From: Desulfovibrionaceae bacterium
Lineage (GTDB): Bacteria > Desulfobacterota > Desulfovibrionia > Desulfovibrionales > Desulfovibrionaceae
Assembly (NCBI GenBank): GCA_015233395.1
Contig: JADFXV010000026.1
Coordinates: forward strand, 1-38,574
DNA: 38,574 nucleotides
Direction: 5' to 3'
The notes under the pieces are model-generated. The model was not told the DNA's origin, searched no databases, and saw only the letters and a list, made by a program, of their open reading frames with translations. Shown here one piece after another: positions 22,958 through 31,732 of this stretch. The stretch's first letter is position 1. Each line of letters opens with the position of its first letter. Made by a program: the position numbers and the translations under genes.

Positions 22958-23806
22958 TCACGGGGAGCGGTCCAGAGTTTCCAGTGCATCGCCGGGCCAC
23001 AAGCGCAGGAAATGGCCGCCCGCGATGAACAGCGACATGTTCCATTCCAGCCAGAACAGAAACAGGATCGTGCCCGAAAGCGAGCCGTAGAAGGCGTTGT
23101 AGTTGGGCAGTCCGGTCAGCGCCCGGCTGAACACCAGGGTGATGACGTGGCTGGCCGCCGACAGGCCGGCCGCGACCGAGACCGCGACCGGCAGCCTGCG
23201 GCGCACCGGCAGGATGAAGAGGTACATCAGCAAAAACATCAGCGCGAGGCCCGCAAAGGAAACGAGCAGGGGCGACAGGGCCAGGTAGCCGGACGCGGCC
23301 TCCGGCAAAAGCTCCCCGGGCAGGTAGCTGAGCACCTGGGCCACGGCCATGAACAGCAGCAGGATCACCGCGAACGCCGGCCCGGCGATCCAGGGAAACG
23401 CGCGGCGATACCAGCGCCAGGCGGCCGCGCCGCGCCGCGCCCCGGCCGGACTCGGCCAATCGGCCAGCAGGCTTTGCTGCAACTCGAAAAAAAACAGCCC
23501 CGAGGTCCAGAACATGAACGCCACGCTGTGCAGGCCCAGATTGGAGGCGAGCAGCGCCAGGCCGCTTAGGCGCGACATGACCAGATCCTTGTACCAGGGC
23601 AGCACCAGTTCGAGCTGCTGGGCGATGAAGCTCCTGGCCGTCTCGGTTTCTCCGGCGATCACGCCGGCCGCCGAGACGGCCAGGAAGACAAGCGGGATAA
23701 AGGCCACCAGGGCGTAAAAACTCAGCGCGGCGGCCCTGGTGAAGCCGTGCCGGCGGGTAAATTCGCGCAAGGACGCGCCGAGCACGCGGGCGATGCGGGA
23801 GCGCAC
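22958..23806 (-). CDS. YihY/BrkB family membrane protein
   Basis: The 282-residue product has five or six transmembrane helices and the family features: ALSFYALVAFIPLVFLAVSA near the start, and LPNYNAFYGSLSGTILFLFWLEWNMSLFIAGG near the end. This family was once called RNase BN, but there is no evidence for nuclease activity; a transport or envelope role is more likely. The start codon is GTG at 23804-23806, preceded by AGAGGA. The gene lies 14 bp after the J-domain gene and is probably the last of a four-gene unit. Confidence 0.9.
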   Translation of the reverse strand: MRSRIARVLGASLREFTRRHGFTRAAALSFYALVAFIPLVFLAVSAAGVIAGETETARSFIAQQLELVLPWYKDLVMSRLSGLALLASNLGLHSVAFMFWTSGLFFFELQQSLLADWPSPAGARRGAAAWRWYRRAFPWIAGPAFAVILLLFMAVAQVLSYLPGELLPEAASGYLALSPLLVSFAGLALMFLLMYLFILPVRRRLPVAVSVAAGLSAASHVITLVFSRALTGLPNYNAFYGSLSGTILFLFWLEWNMSLFIAGGHFLRLWPGDALETLDRSP

Positions 23807-23820
23807 GGTCGTCCTCTTGG

Positions 23821-24603
23821 CTACTTGGCCGCCAGGCGCAGGAAGAGATCGCCCTTCCAGGGGCCGATCCGGCGGCCCATGCCTTTGAGCCGCACCGGCT
23901 TGCCGACGGTGAAATCGGGCGGCAGGGTCACTTCCACGGTCACAGGCTTGTCAGAGAGGCCGTAGGCGATGTTCACCCTGACCTTGGCCCCGGGCGTAAG
24001 CCGCGCGGCGGCGACGTGGACGATCTGTTCGTCGTCGAGCTGGCCGAGCAGCAGCGACTTGACGCCGCCCCAGATCCCCTCGCTCAGATCGAAGCTGACC
24101 TTGGCGTCGCCCCAGCTGAGCTTGAGCTCCTTCTGGGTGACCTGCTTGGCCGGCCGTTTGGGGGCGGCGGTATGGGCCTGGCGGTAGATGTCCTCGAACA
24201 CCTGGCGGGCGAAGGGATCCTTGAGCAGGTCCTGGAGCACCTCTTCGCGGCGGAAATAAAACAGGGTCTGGTCGCCGGAAGCGCTTTCGGCGGCCTGCTG
24301 GTAAGCGGCCTTGGCCTTTTTGCGGTGGGCTTCGGAGGCTGCTTCGGCTTGCGCTTCGGCCTTGGCTCCGGCCTTGGCCTTTTGCCTGGCCTGACCGGCC
24401 TGGCCGGCCGTGTCGTCCTCGATGTAATGCTTGAGCAGGACGTAGGCTTCGTTGATCTGCTGGAATTTGCCCTTGGCCCGGGGGTCGCGGGGATTGAGAT
24501 CCGGATGCAGGGAAAACGCGAGACGCCGAAACGCCTTTTTGACGTCCTCGATGCCGGCGCCGGGACGCAGTTCGAGAAGTTTGTAGGAGTCTTCAAGCGT
24601 CAT
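23821..24603 (-). CDS. J-domain protein without zinc finger (DnaJ-like co-chaperone)
   Basis: The 260-residue product begins with a J-domain (residues 1-62) carrying the HPD tripeptide at 33-35. A Lys/Ala/Glu-rich helical linker follows (about 65-100), then a C-terminal domain with WGGVKSLLLGQ and VEVTLPPDFTVGKPVRLKGMGRR, which resembles a single DnaJ substrate-binding barrel. There is no Gly/Phe region and no CxxCxGxG zinc finger. J-domain proteins stimulate the ATPase of Hsp70 (DnaK). Its start overlaps the cysteine-cluster gene by 11 bp, so it may serve maturation of that protein or a membrane substrate. Confidence 0.9.
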   Translation of the reverse strand: MTLEDSYKLLELRPGAGIEDVKKAFRRLAFSLHPDLNPRDPRAKGKFQQINEAYVLLKHYIEDDTAGQAGQARQKAKAGAKAEAQAEAASEAHRKKAKAAYQQAAESASGDQTLFYFRREEVLQDLLKDPFARQVFEDIYRQAHTAAPKRPAKQVTQKELKLSWGDAKVSFDLSEGIWGGVKSLLLGQLDDEQIVHVAAARLTPGAKVRVNIAYGLSDKPVTVEVTLPPDFTVGKPVRLKGMGRRIGPWKGDLFLRLAAK

Positions 24604-25075
24604 CGGGGTCCGCCTTGAGCATGGCCGCGAGCATCGCCGGACTGAGCTTGAGCGCCTCGGCCGCGCCGGCCTGGGAGGATTTGACCAGGCCGCGGGCTTG
24701 CAGGTACGCCGCGCCCTGCCTCGCGAACGCGGCGTGGGACGCGCCTTGCTCGATGCCCGGACACGAGTCCTTGGACAAGGCGAAACTGACCGCGTCGATC
24801 AGGTTGCCCCTGAAAAAGGGCCAGGCCCGGCAGATGTCCGGCCGGGCCGGATGCACGCCGCAGCCCGCCTCGAAAAAGACGCAATTTCCGTCCGCGCCCA
24901 CGGTCAAAAACACCTTGCCGGAGCGTTCGACCGTGTAGGCGGCCAAAAACGTCTCGCGGGCAGCGCCCAAATACGCGCACAGACGCTGCTGGTCGCGCTC
25001 GTCGGCAACGATGCCGCCCTCGCCCCGGCAGCACTGGCCGCAACGGCGGCAGGCGAAGGCGGAGGCCGCGCTCAT
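24593..25075 (-). CDS. YkgJ-type cysteine-cluster protein (metal-binding)
   Basis: The 160-residue product starts at ATG 25073-25075, which lies in the ATGA overlap with the stop of the CoA-binding gene. Cysteines are at 9, 12, 15, 16 (CRRCGQCC), 65, 72, 82 and 105, matching the family pattern CxxCxxCC...C...C...RPxxC. Such proteins are believed to bind zinc or an iron-sulfur cluster, and their exact role is unknown. The gene is translationally coupled to both its neighbours, suggesting that they act together. Confidence 0.88.
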   Translation of the reverse strand: MSAASAFACRRCGQCCRGEGGIVADERDQQRLCAYLGAARETFLAAYTVERSGKVFLTVGADGNCVFFEAGCGVHPARPDICRAWPFFRGNLIDAVSFALSKDSCPGIEQGASHAAFARQGAAYLQARGLVKSSQAGAAEALKLSPAMLAAMLKADPDDA

Positions 25076-25491
25076 TGCGGGAACAACCTCCGGTGCTCGA
25101 CCATCAGGCAGGCGTCGGACACGAAGAGCACGCCCGAACCGGCGAGCATCGAGGCGGCCTCGGCCGAGACCACGCCGCTTTGCAGCCAAAAGAGCTTCGG
25201 CCGCTCTGGCAGTTTAAGAACCTCGCGGGCATGGGCCGGGCAGTGCTCGGCCGCCCGGAAGACGTCCACCACGTCCACCGCTTCCGGGATGTCGGCCAGC
25301 CGGGCATAGGTCGCAAGACCCCAGACGTCCGCGCGCGCCGGATGCACCGGAATCACCCGGAACCCGCGCGCGATCAGGTACCGGCCCACGTCGTCGGCCG
25401 GACCGGGCTTGTCCTTGGCCCCGACCACGGCGACGGTGGCCGCCCGGCCCAAAATGCCGCGCACGCCCGCTTCGTCGAAATTGCCGCTCAT
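25072..25491 (-). CDS. CoA-binding domain protein (YccU family)
   Basis: A 139-residue single Rossmann-fold domain, with the nucleotide loop VAVVGAKDKPG (residues 20-30) and the strand GFRVIPVHP. The rest (DVVDVFRAAEHCPAHAREVLKL, KLFWLQSGVVS, DACLMVEHRR) is typical of YccU proteins, which bind CoA or a related ligand; function is unknown. It is first in the CoA-binding, YkgJ, J-domain, YihY unit, with an AAGG site before its start. It is divergent from mqnC, with 58 bp between starts. Confidence 0.9.
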   Translation of the reverse strand: MSGNFDEAGVRGILGRAATVAVVGAKDKPGPADDVGRYLIARGFRVIPVHPARADVWGLATYARLADIPEAVDVVDVFRAAEHCPAHAREVLKLPERPKLFWLQSGVVSAEAASMLAGSGVLFVSDACLMVEHRRLFPQ

Positions 25492-25549
25492 GAAACGCCT
25501 TTTCGTACGCCGCGAAATCGGTTAGAAGGCCCTCAACCGGGACGCAGCC

Positions 25550-26575
<1,026 letters not shown>

Positions 26576-26592
26576 AAACGAATCGGGGCAGG

Positions 26593-26615
26593 GGTCTTTT
26601 GCAAACAAAAGGACC
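26593..26615 (+). terminator. Small hairpin after mqnC
   Basis: GGTCTTTTG and CAAAAGGACC pair with one bulged base and a short loop. It is 18 bp after the mqnC stop. It has no T-run beyond the stem itself. Confidence 0.35.
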
Positions 26616-26665
26616 ACCGCCCCACGCTCGCTTCCCCCGAACCCACGCCCGTTCAAAAACGTTTT

Positions 26666-26710
26666 CGGCGGGCCGGCGCTCATCGCATCGCGATGAGCGC
26701 CAACCCGCCG
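26666..26710 (+). terminator. Long hairpin, likely terminator of mqnC
   Basis: An 11-bp perfect stem (26675-26685 and 26691-26701, GGCGCTCATCG and its complement) is extended by CGGCGGG/CCCGCCG (26666-26672, 26704-26710). A short A-run and TTTTTT follow at 26714-26723, giving a rho-independent pattern on the plus strand. Confidence 0.65.
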
Positions 26711-26730
26711 GTGAAAATTTTTTGAAGGGG

Positions 26731-26772
26731 GACCGGGGGGAAACTTTTTTTTAAAAAAGTTTCCCCCCGGTC
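26731..26772. terminator. Perfect 20-bp-stem bidirectional terminator between mqnC and nrdJ
   Basis: A GACCGGGGGG arm running into AAACTTTTTT is followed, after TT, by its exact reverse complement. The T- and A-runs at the centre give U-tracts in both directions. It ends 7 bp after the nrdJ stop codon on the minus strand and terminates whichever message reaches it. Confidence 0.8.
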
Positions 26773-26778
26773 TTCATC

Positions 26779-29019
26779 TTAGCCGCACTTGGTGTAGCCG
26801 CAGGCTTTGCAGACGTAGCAGCCTTCCTCGAAGATCAGGTCGGCGGAGCAGTCGGGGCAGGTGGGGTGGTAGAGCGAGCCGTTTTCCTCGGTGGCGGCGA
26901 TGCGTCCGCCCAGGTAGCGGTTTTCCAGCACCCAGGCGATGGCGTCGGGCAGGGACAGGAGCAGTCCTTTCTTCTGGAAGACCGGATTTTCTCCGCCGAT
27001 GCCTTTGAGTTGTTCGACGATGTCGGCCACGCTCACGCCCGAGCGCAGGGCGAGCGAGACCAGCCGGCCGATGGCTTCGGCCTTGGCGGTGATGGAGCGG
27101 CCGGATTTGCCGATGGTGGCGAAGACCTCGAAGGGTTTGCCGTCCATTTCGTTGACCGTGAGGTAGAGGTCGCCCAGGCCGATTTTGACTTTCTGGGTGA
27201 AGCCGTAGACCACGTCCGGCCGGTGTTTGACCTTGGTTTTGGCTTTGCCTTCGGCCTTGTCCGCGTCCGCGCCTTGGCCGGTGCACAGCACCTGCCCGGA
27301 TTTGCTGCCGTCGCGGTAGACGGTCACGCCCTTGCAGCCGGTTTCGTAGGCCATCATGTAGATGTCGCGGATGTCCTCGACGGTCGCGGAATTGGGCAGG
27401 TTGACGGTCTTGGAGACGGCGTTGTCGGTGAATTTCTGGAAGGCGGCCTGCATCTTGAGGTGCCAGACCGGCTCGATGTCCATGGCGGTGATGTAGATCT
27501 TGCGCAGTTCCTCGGGGATCATCTCGATGTGCGCGATCGAGCCCGTGCGGGCGACTTCCTCCATGAGCATCTGGCTGAAGGCTTCCGAGGCGCGCAGGGC
27601 TTTTTCGAAATAGGGGTTGATCTCCATGAGTTTTTCGCCGTCCATGACGTTGCGCGAGAAGCACAGGGCGAAAAGCGGCTCGATGCCCGAGGAGCAGCCG
27701 GCGATGATCGACAGGGTGCCGGTGGGGGCGATGGTGGTGGTGGTGGCGTTGCGGTAGGGCCCCAGTTTTTTCTTGGCGTAGGCCGACTGGCCGTATTCCG
27801 GAAAGGCGCCGCGCTCGGCGGCCAGCTGTTTGGAGGCGTTCTTGGATTCGGTCTGAAAAAAGTCCATGACGCGTTCGCCCAGGGCGAGCGCCTCGCCGCT
27901 GTTGTAGGGCACGCCCAGTTGGAAGAGCAGGTCGGCGAATCCCATCAGTCCCAGGCCGATCTTGCGGTTGCGGCGCACCATGTCGGTGATCTGGGCCAGG
28001 GGATATTGCGAAGCGTCGATGACGTTGTCCAAAAAGCGCACCGAGAGGTGGATGACGCGGCGCAGTTCGTCCCAGTCCACGGCCGCGGCGTCGCCGGCGG
28101 CGGCCATCAGGGCCAGGTTGATCGAGCCCAGGTTGCAGGCCTCGTAAGGCAGAAGCGGCTGTTCGCCGCAGGGGTTGGTGCTTTCGATGTCGCCCAGATG
28201 GGGGGTGGGATTGTCGCGGTTGATGCGGTCGAGGAAGATGATGCCCGGATCGCCCGACTCCCAGGCCTTCTGGACCAGGATGGCGAAGACGTCGCCGGCG
28301 TTGAGCGTACCCTTGGACTGGCCGGTGTGGGTGGCGATCAGGTCGTAGTCCTCGCCTTTTTTGGCCGATTTCATGAAATTTTCGGTCAGGGCGACGGAGA
28401 TGTTGAAATTGTTGAGGTCGCCTTCGCGCTCCTTGCAGCGGATGAATTCCAGGATGTCCGGGTGGTCGACGCGCAGGATGCCCATGTTGGCCCCGCGCCG
28501 CGTGCCGCCCTGCTTGATCTGCTCGGTGGCGGTGTTGAAGATGCGCATGAAGGAGACCGGTCCGCTGGCCACGCCGCCGGTCGAACCGACGCGGCTGCCC
28601 TGGGGCCTGAGCCGGGAAAAGGAAAAGCCCGTGCCTCCGCCGGATTTGTGGATCATGGCCGCGTATTTCACGGCGTCGAAGATCTCGTCGATCGAATCCG
28701 AGACCGGCAGGACGAAGCAGGCGGCCAACTGGCCCATTTCCGTGCCGGCGTTCATCAGGGTCGGGGAATTGGGCAGAAATTTGAACGAGGTCATCAGTTC
28801 GTAGAATTCCCGGGCCAGATCGGCCTCGGCGTACGGCGATTTCTCGAACTTGGCCTCTTCGGCGGCCACGGTGGCGGCCACGCGCCAGAACAGCCCGGTT
28901 TCGGTCTCGATGGGCTTGCCCTCAAGGTCTTTGCGCAGATAGCGCTTGGCCAGAACGATCCGGGCGTTTTTCGTGAGCGTGGGCGGCGCAAGATCGCCGG
29001 GCATGGCGGGCAAATTCAT
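26779..29019 (-). CDS. nrdJ: Class II (adenosylcobalamin-dependent) ribonucleotide reductase
   Basis: The 746-residue product has a complete set of features. Catalytic Asn282, Cys284 and Glu286 lie in NPCGEQPLLPYEACN; Cys101 and Cys295 form the likely redox pair that reduces the substrate. KSGGGTGFSFSRLRPQGS and GTRRGANMGIL are effector- and substrate-site motifs. The C-terminal tail CPDC...CYVCKACGYTKCG (from about residue 720) is a zinc-ribbon-type region plus cysteines that re-reduce the active site. It makes deoxyribonucleotides with adenosylcobalamin instead of oxygen, as in many anaerobes. The start ATG has AAGGAG upstream. A promoter and leader with repeats are predicted at 29020-29218, and cbiB supplies a B12 synthesis step elsewhere in the window. 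Confidence 0.96.
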   Translation of the reverse strand: MNLPAMPGDLAPPTLTKNARIVLAKRYLRKDLEGKPIETETGLFWRVAATVAAEEAKFEKSPYAEADLAREFYELMTSFKFLPNSPTLMNAGTEMGQLAACFVLPVSDSIDEIFDAVKYAAMIHKSGGGTGFSFSRLRPQGSRVGSTGGVASGPVSFMRIFNTATEQIKQGGTRRGANMGILRVDHPDILEFIRCKEREGDLNNFNISVALTENFMKSAKKGEDYDLIATHTGQSKGTLNAGDVFAILVQKAWESGDPGIIFLDRINRDNPTPHLGDIESTNPCGEQPLLPYEACNLGSINLALMAAAGDAAAVDWDELRRVIHLSVRFLDNVIDASQYPLAQITDMVRRNRKIGLGLMGFADLLFQLGVPYNSGEALALGERVMDFFQTESKNASKQLAAERGAFPEYGQSAYAKKKLGPYRNATTTTIAPTGTLSIIAGCSSGIEPLFALCFSRNVMDGEKLMEINPYFEKALRASEAFSQMLMEEVARTGSIAHIEMIPEELRKIYITAMDIEPVWHLKMQAAFQKFTDNAVSKTVNLPNSATVEDIRDIYMMAYETGCKGVTVYRDGSKSGQVLCTGQGADADKAEGKAKTKVKHRPDVVYGFTQKVKIGLGDLYLTVNEMDGKPFEVFATIGKSGRSITAKAEAIGRLVSLALRSGVSVADIVEQLKGIGGENPVFQKKGLLLSLPDAIAWVLENRYLGGRIAATEENGSLYHPTCPDCSADLIFEEGCYVCKACGYTKCG

Positions 29020-29120
29020 GAATTCTCCTTGACGAACATTTGCGAGCTTTTGGGCGGCGAACGGGAAAAGACAGGCCGGCCTATCACGGCCCGCGCAAGG
29101 ACAAAGCCCCCGGCGGCCGG

Positions 29121-29180
29121 GCCGGACCGGGCCGAACCGCGCCGGACCGGGTCGAACCGGGCCGAACTGGCGCGGTCCGG
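29121..29180. repeat. 20-bp tandem repeats in the predicted nrdJ leader
   Basis: Units 29121-29140 and 29141-29160 differ at two positions (GCCGGACCGGGCCGAACCGC against GCCGGACCGGGTCGAACCGG). A third, degenerate unit follows at 29161-29180 (GCCGAACTGG...). The block is very GC-rich and lies within the predicted 5' leader between promoter and ribosome site. Confidence 0.6.
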
Positions 29181-29190
29181 CGGAAATGGC

Positions 29191-29218
29191 ACTATATTCA
29201 AAAAAAGCCCGTTGTCCA
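29191..29218 (-). promoter_or_regulatory. Candidate nrdJ promoter with overlapping half NrdR-like site
   Basis: On the minus strand TGGACA (29213-29218, five of six) is 16 bp from TATAGT (29191-29196, five of six). AT-rich sequence lies upstream (about 29219-29277), like an UP element. The stretch ATATAGTG around the -10 matches one half of the NrdR consensus box; the other half does not match. Confidence 0.55.
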
Positions 29219-29329
29219 TCCGAAAATTTCGCAGATCAAAATAAAATCGTTTAATATCGGATTGTTACAAACAAACCCAGGGGTTTTGGGGGGTTCGGGG
29301 AAAGTTCTTGGGGGAAGGGGGGGCGGCGA

Positions 29330-29353
29330 AGGCCCTTTTTCAAAAAAGGGCCT
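29330..29353 (-). terminator. Terminator of the TPR/OGT-like gene, overlapping its stop codon
   Basis: AGGCCCTTTTT and AAAAAGGGCCT form an 11-bp stem with a 2-nt loop. The stop codon of the OGT-like gene (29340-29342) lies inside it. A run of C and G follows on the minus strand instead of U, but the A/T centre can supply pausing. Medium confidence. Confidence 0.5.
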
Positions 29354-31442
29354 CCCCCCGATACGCCGCTTCAAAAAAGTCTTCCAGCTCCCGGACCGCG
29401 CCGTCGTCGTCGAACAGGGCGTGGTTGCGCCGCCCGATGCTCCGGCCGAGGGCGGCGCGGGCGTCCGGGTCGCGCGCCAGACGCACGGCTTTTTCCACAT
29501 AGTCGTCCGGAGAAGAGGCCACGGGCTCGTCCAGGCCCATTTGCCGGTAGCAGGCCAGCGAGATGCGTCCGCGCAGAAAGGCGCCCGGCAGGGTGACGAC
29601 CGGCGCGCCAAGGGCCAGGGCTTCCAGGGTGGTGTTGCCGCCGCCGAAGTGGAAAGTGTCCAGGACGACGTCGGCCATGCCGAGCGCGCCGGTGAATTCC
29701 TCCTCGGACAAGCGGGGCAAAAAGACGATGCGGCCGGGATCGTGCGCAAAGCCGGCGCTCAAGCGCCGGCGCACGATCTCGGCCCAATGCGGGTGCTTGC
29801 CGTGGATGGCGGCGATCAGGGCCTTGGGATCGCTTTGCAGGATTCCCGCGAGCGCGGCGTCGAAATCGGGGTGGTATTTGAACAGGCTCTGCGGGCACAG
29901 ATAGACGCGCTTGCCCCGAGGCAGGCCGAAATCGGCGGCGGAGTATGTCCGCGAAGGCGGCGCGGGCCTGGGGTAGCGCACGGGCAGCCGGGAAAAGCGC
30001 ACGACCCGTTCGCTGAAGCCCTCTGGGCAGTCTTGCGGGGTGAGCTCGCGGCTGGACAGGAAATAGTCCACATTGGCGACGCCGGTGGTCAGGGGGTGCC
30101 CCCAGCCCACGCACTGCACCGGGGCGAGCCGGGCGAAGGACAGAAAATAGCTCAGGGCGTGCATGCCGATGTCTGGATAAAAAAGAACGTCGCAGGCGGC
30201 CTCGGCAAGCATTTGCCTGGCCCGGGGCAGGGAGTCGGGCAGGACGGCGGCCAGATCGGCGGCGGCCGTCAGGGCGCGGCTTCTTGCGTCGTCGACCCCG
30301 GACAGGCGAAAAAGGGCCACCTCGAAGCGCTCGCGGTCAAGGTGTTCGATCAGGCCGCCGTAGAGCTTGCCGATGGTGTGGTTGTGGAAAAAAGCCGAGA
30401 TCAGGCCCAGGCGCGGGCGGGTTTTCCCCGGGCGCCGCCGGGCGCAATGCGGCGCGGTGAACGCAAGCTCCGAACAGGCGCGCAGGTGCAATGCGGCGAT
30501 GGAGCGCTGGAGCGTCAGATCGTCGCGGCCGTGGTAGGCGAGATAGAAAGCGGTTTCCCCGACTTCGGCGTACGGGTCGCGGATGCGCGGCCCGGACGCG
30601 TCAAGACGCGCAAGCTCGCCCGCGAGCGCGCCGCGCACGGCGTCGATGTGCGCCGCGCTCTCAACCACCGGCGGCGTCAGCAAGGCCAGACGCAACGCCA
30701 GGCCCGTCGACGCAGAGCAATCCAAGGCCCGGTCGCGAATCTGGCCGGCCTGCTGGGCGAACCCCATTTCGCTTACGGTCGAGGCCAGGTTTCCGAGCGC
30801 CTCGGGAAAACAGGGGCGCGCGGCCACGGCCGCCTCGAAGGCCTCCCTGGCCTCGTCCAGACGCCCTTGCGCCTTGCAGGCCGCTCCCAGGCTGTTGGCG
30901 GCCTCGGGATCGAACGGACGCTGGACCAGAGCCTGGCGCAACCGGTCCGCCGCTTCCCCGAACCGCCCGAGAGCAAGCAGGGCGTTGCCCTGGCCGGCCA
31001 ACGCGTCCGGCAGGCCTGGCGAATCCGGCTGCAAGGCCGAGGCGGCAAGGTGCGCCGCCAGCGCCTCTTCGGCCAGGCCGAGGTGCAGCAAGGCCGCTCC
31101 CCGGCCGTTTTGGGCGTGGGCGTCGCCGGGCGAAAGCGCGGCGGCCCGGTCGAAAGCGGCCAGGGCGCGGGCGTAATCTCCCCGTTCGATATGGGCGCGG
31201 CCAAGGGCCAAGGCCGCGTCGGCGTTGCCGGGATCAAGACGCGCCGCGAGGGCCAGACGCGCCGCCGCTTCGGAATAATCGCCGGTCTCAAGACACAAGA
31301 CGCCAAAGGCGAACAGCGCGACGGCGTCGCGCGGCGCGCGGCCGAGATAGTCGAGATATAACCCGCGGGCGCGGTCGCGACGGCCGGCGGCGTGAAGACC
31401 GAGCGCGGCCCGGAGCAGATCGGCGGGGTCGTTGCCGGACAT
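29340..31442 (-). CDS. TPR protein with O-GlcNAc-transferase-like (SPINDLY/GT41) domain
   Basis: The 700-residue product has about six TPR units (residues 8-235; GDYSEAAARLALAARLDPG, GDYARALAAFDRAAAL, GRLDEAREAFEAAVAARP), a linker, and a GT41 catalytic domain (about 350-690). GT41 motifs are visible: PDIGMHALSYFLSFARLAPVQ, GWGHPLTTG, LFKYHPDF, and DTFHFGGGNTTLEALALGAPVVTLPG near the C-terminus, the sugar-nucleotide pocket. Family members add GlcNAc or fucose to Ser/Thr; bacterial members often glycosylate flagellin or other surface proteins, but the acceptor here is unknown. I start at ATG 31440-31442; the frame upstream to 31619 runs through the hairpin array and is not convincing. No flagellar or glycan genes are adjacent. 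Confidence 0.85.
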   Translation of the reverse strand: MSGNDPADLLRAALGLHAAGRRDRARGLYLDYLGRAPRDAVALFAFGVLCLETGDYSEAAARLALAARLDPGNADAALALGRAHIERGDYARALAAFDRAAALSPGDAHAQNGRGAALLHLGLAEEALAAHLAASALQPDSPGLPDALAGQGNALLALGRFGEAADRLRQALVQRPFDPEAANSLGAACKAQGRLDEAREAFEAAVAARPCFPEALGNLASTVSEMGFAQQAGQIRDRALDCSASTGLALRLALLTPPVVESAAHIDAVRGALAGELARLDASGPRIRDPYAEVGETAFYLAYHGRDDLTLQRSIAALHLRACSELAFTAPHCARRRPGKTRPRLGLISAFFHNHTIGKLYGGLIEHLDRERFEVALFRLSGVDDARSRALTAAADLAAVLPDSLPRARQMLAEAACDVLFYPDIGMHALSYFLSFARLAPVQCVGWGHPLTTGVANVDYFLSSRELTPQDCPEGFSERVVRFSRLPVRYPRPAPPSRTYSAADFGLPRGKRVYLCPQSLFKYHPDFDAALAGILQSDPKALIAAIHGKHPHWAEIVRRRLSAGFAHDPGRIVFLPRLSEEEFTGALGMADVVLDTFHFGGGNTTLEALALGAPVVTLPGAFLRGRISLACYRQMGLDEPVASSPDDYVEKAVRLARDPDARAALGRSIGRRNHALFDDDGAVRELEDFFEAAYRGEALF

Positions 31443-31502
31443 GATCCGCCTTGTCGCGAAATCGTTGCGCAGTGTCAATCCGCGTCCGCGTCCTCGCCCT
31501 CC

Positions 31503-31653
31503 GGGGATCCAAGGGGCTTTGCCCCTTGGATCCCCACCGGGGAGGCAAGCGCCTCCCCGGACCCCCGCGCCGGGGGGGCACGGCCGCGCCCCTTGACGTG
31601 GGGGTCCGGGGGCGATCATCGCCCCCGGCGAGGTCCAGGGGCGGAGCCCCTGG
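31503..31653. repeat. Array of four hairpins between divergent genes
   Basis: Four inverted repeats follow one another. They are 31503-31535 (15-bp perfect stem, TTT loop, GGGGATCC-based), 31537-31560 (10-bp stem, AAGC loop), 31606-31628 (11-bp stem around one base, CCGGGGGCGAT) and 31635-31653 (8-bp stem, GGA loop). They look like REP/BIME-type palindromic units. No coding content is seen, and the flanking genes diverge, so this is not a shared terminator. Confidence 0.75.
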
Positions 31654-31732
31654 TTGGAGAAATGGTTGGACCGGGCCGGTGAAATATTTTATCAGGGGGT
31701 CGTTGCAATGCGTCCTGTAAGGATCGTATTTC

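Larger units (their letters stand above)
29020..29339. other. Intergenic region upstream of nrdJ and downstream of the OGT-like gene
   Basis: This 320-bp gap holds, from left to right: the nrdJ ribosome site, 20-bp tandem repeats (29121-29180), a promoter (29191-29218), an AT-rich block (about 29219-29277), a G-run block (29280-29323), and the start of the terminator at 29330-29353. I see no ORF with a ribosome site and protein features, and no B12 riboswitch box. Confidence 0.55.

Noticed and set aside
26866-31361. Long open frames on the plus strand opposite nrdJ and the OGT-like gene
   Set aside because: Sequences are Gly/Arg/Asp-rich with no domain or ribosome site, and the minus-strand proteins have full catalytic motifs.
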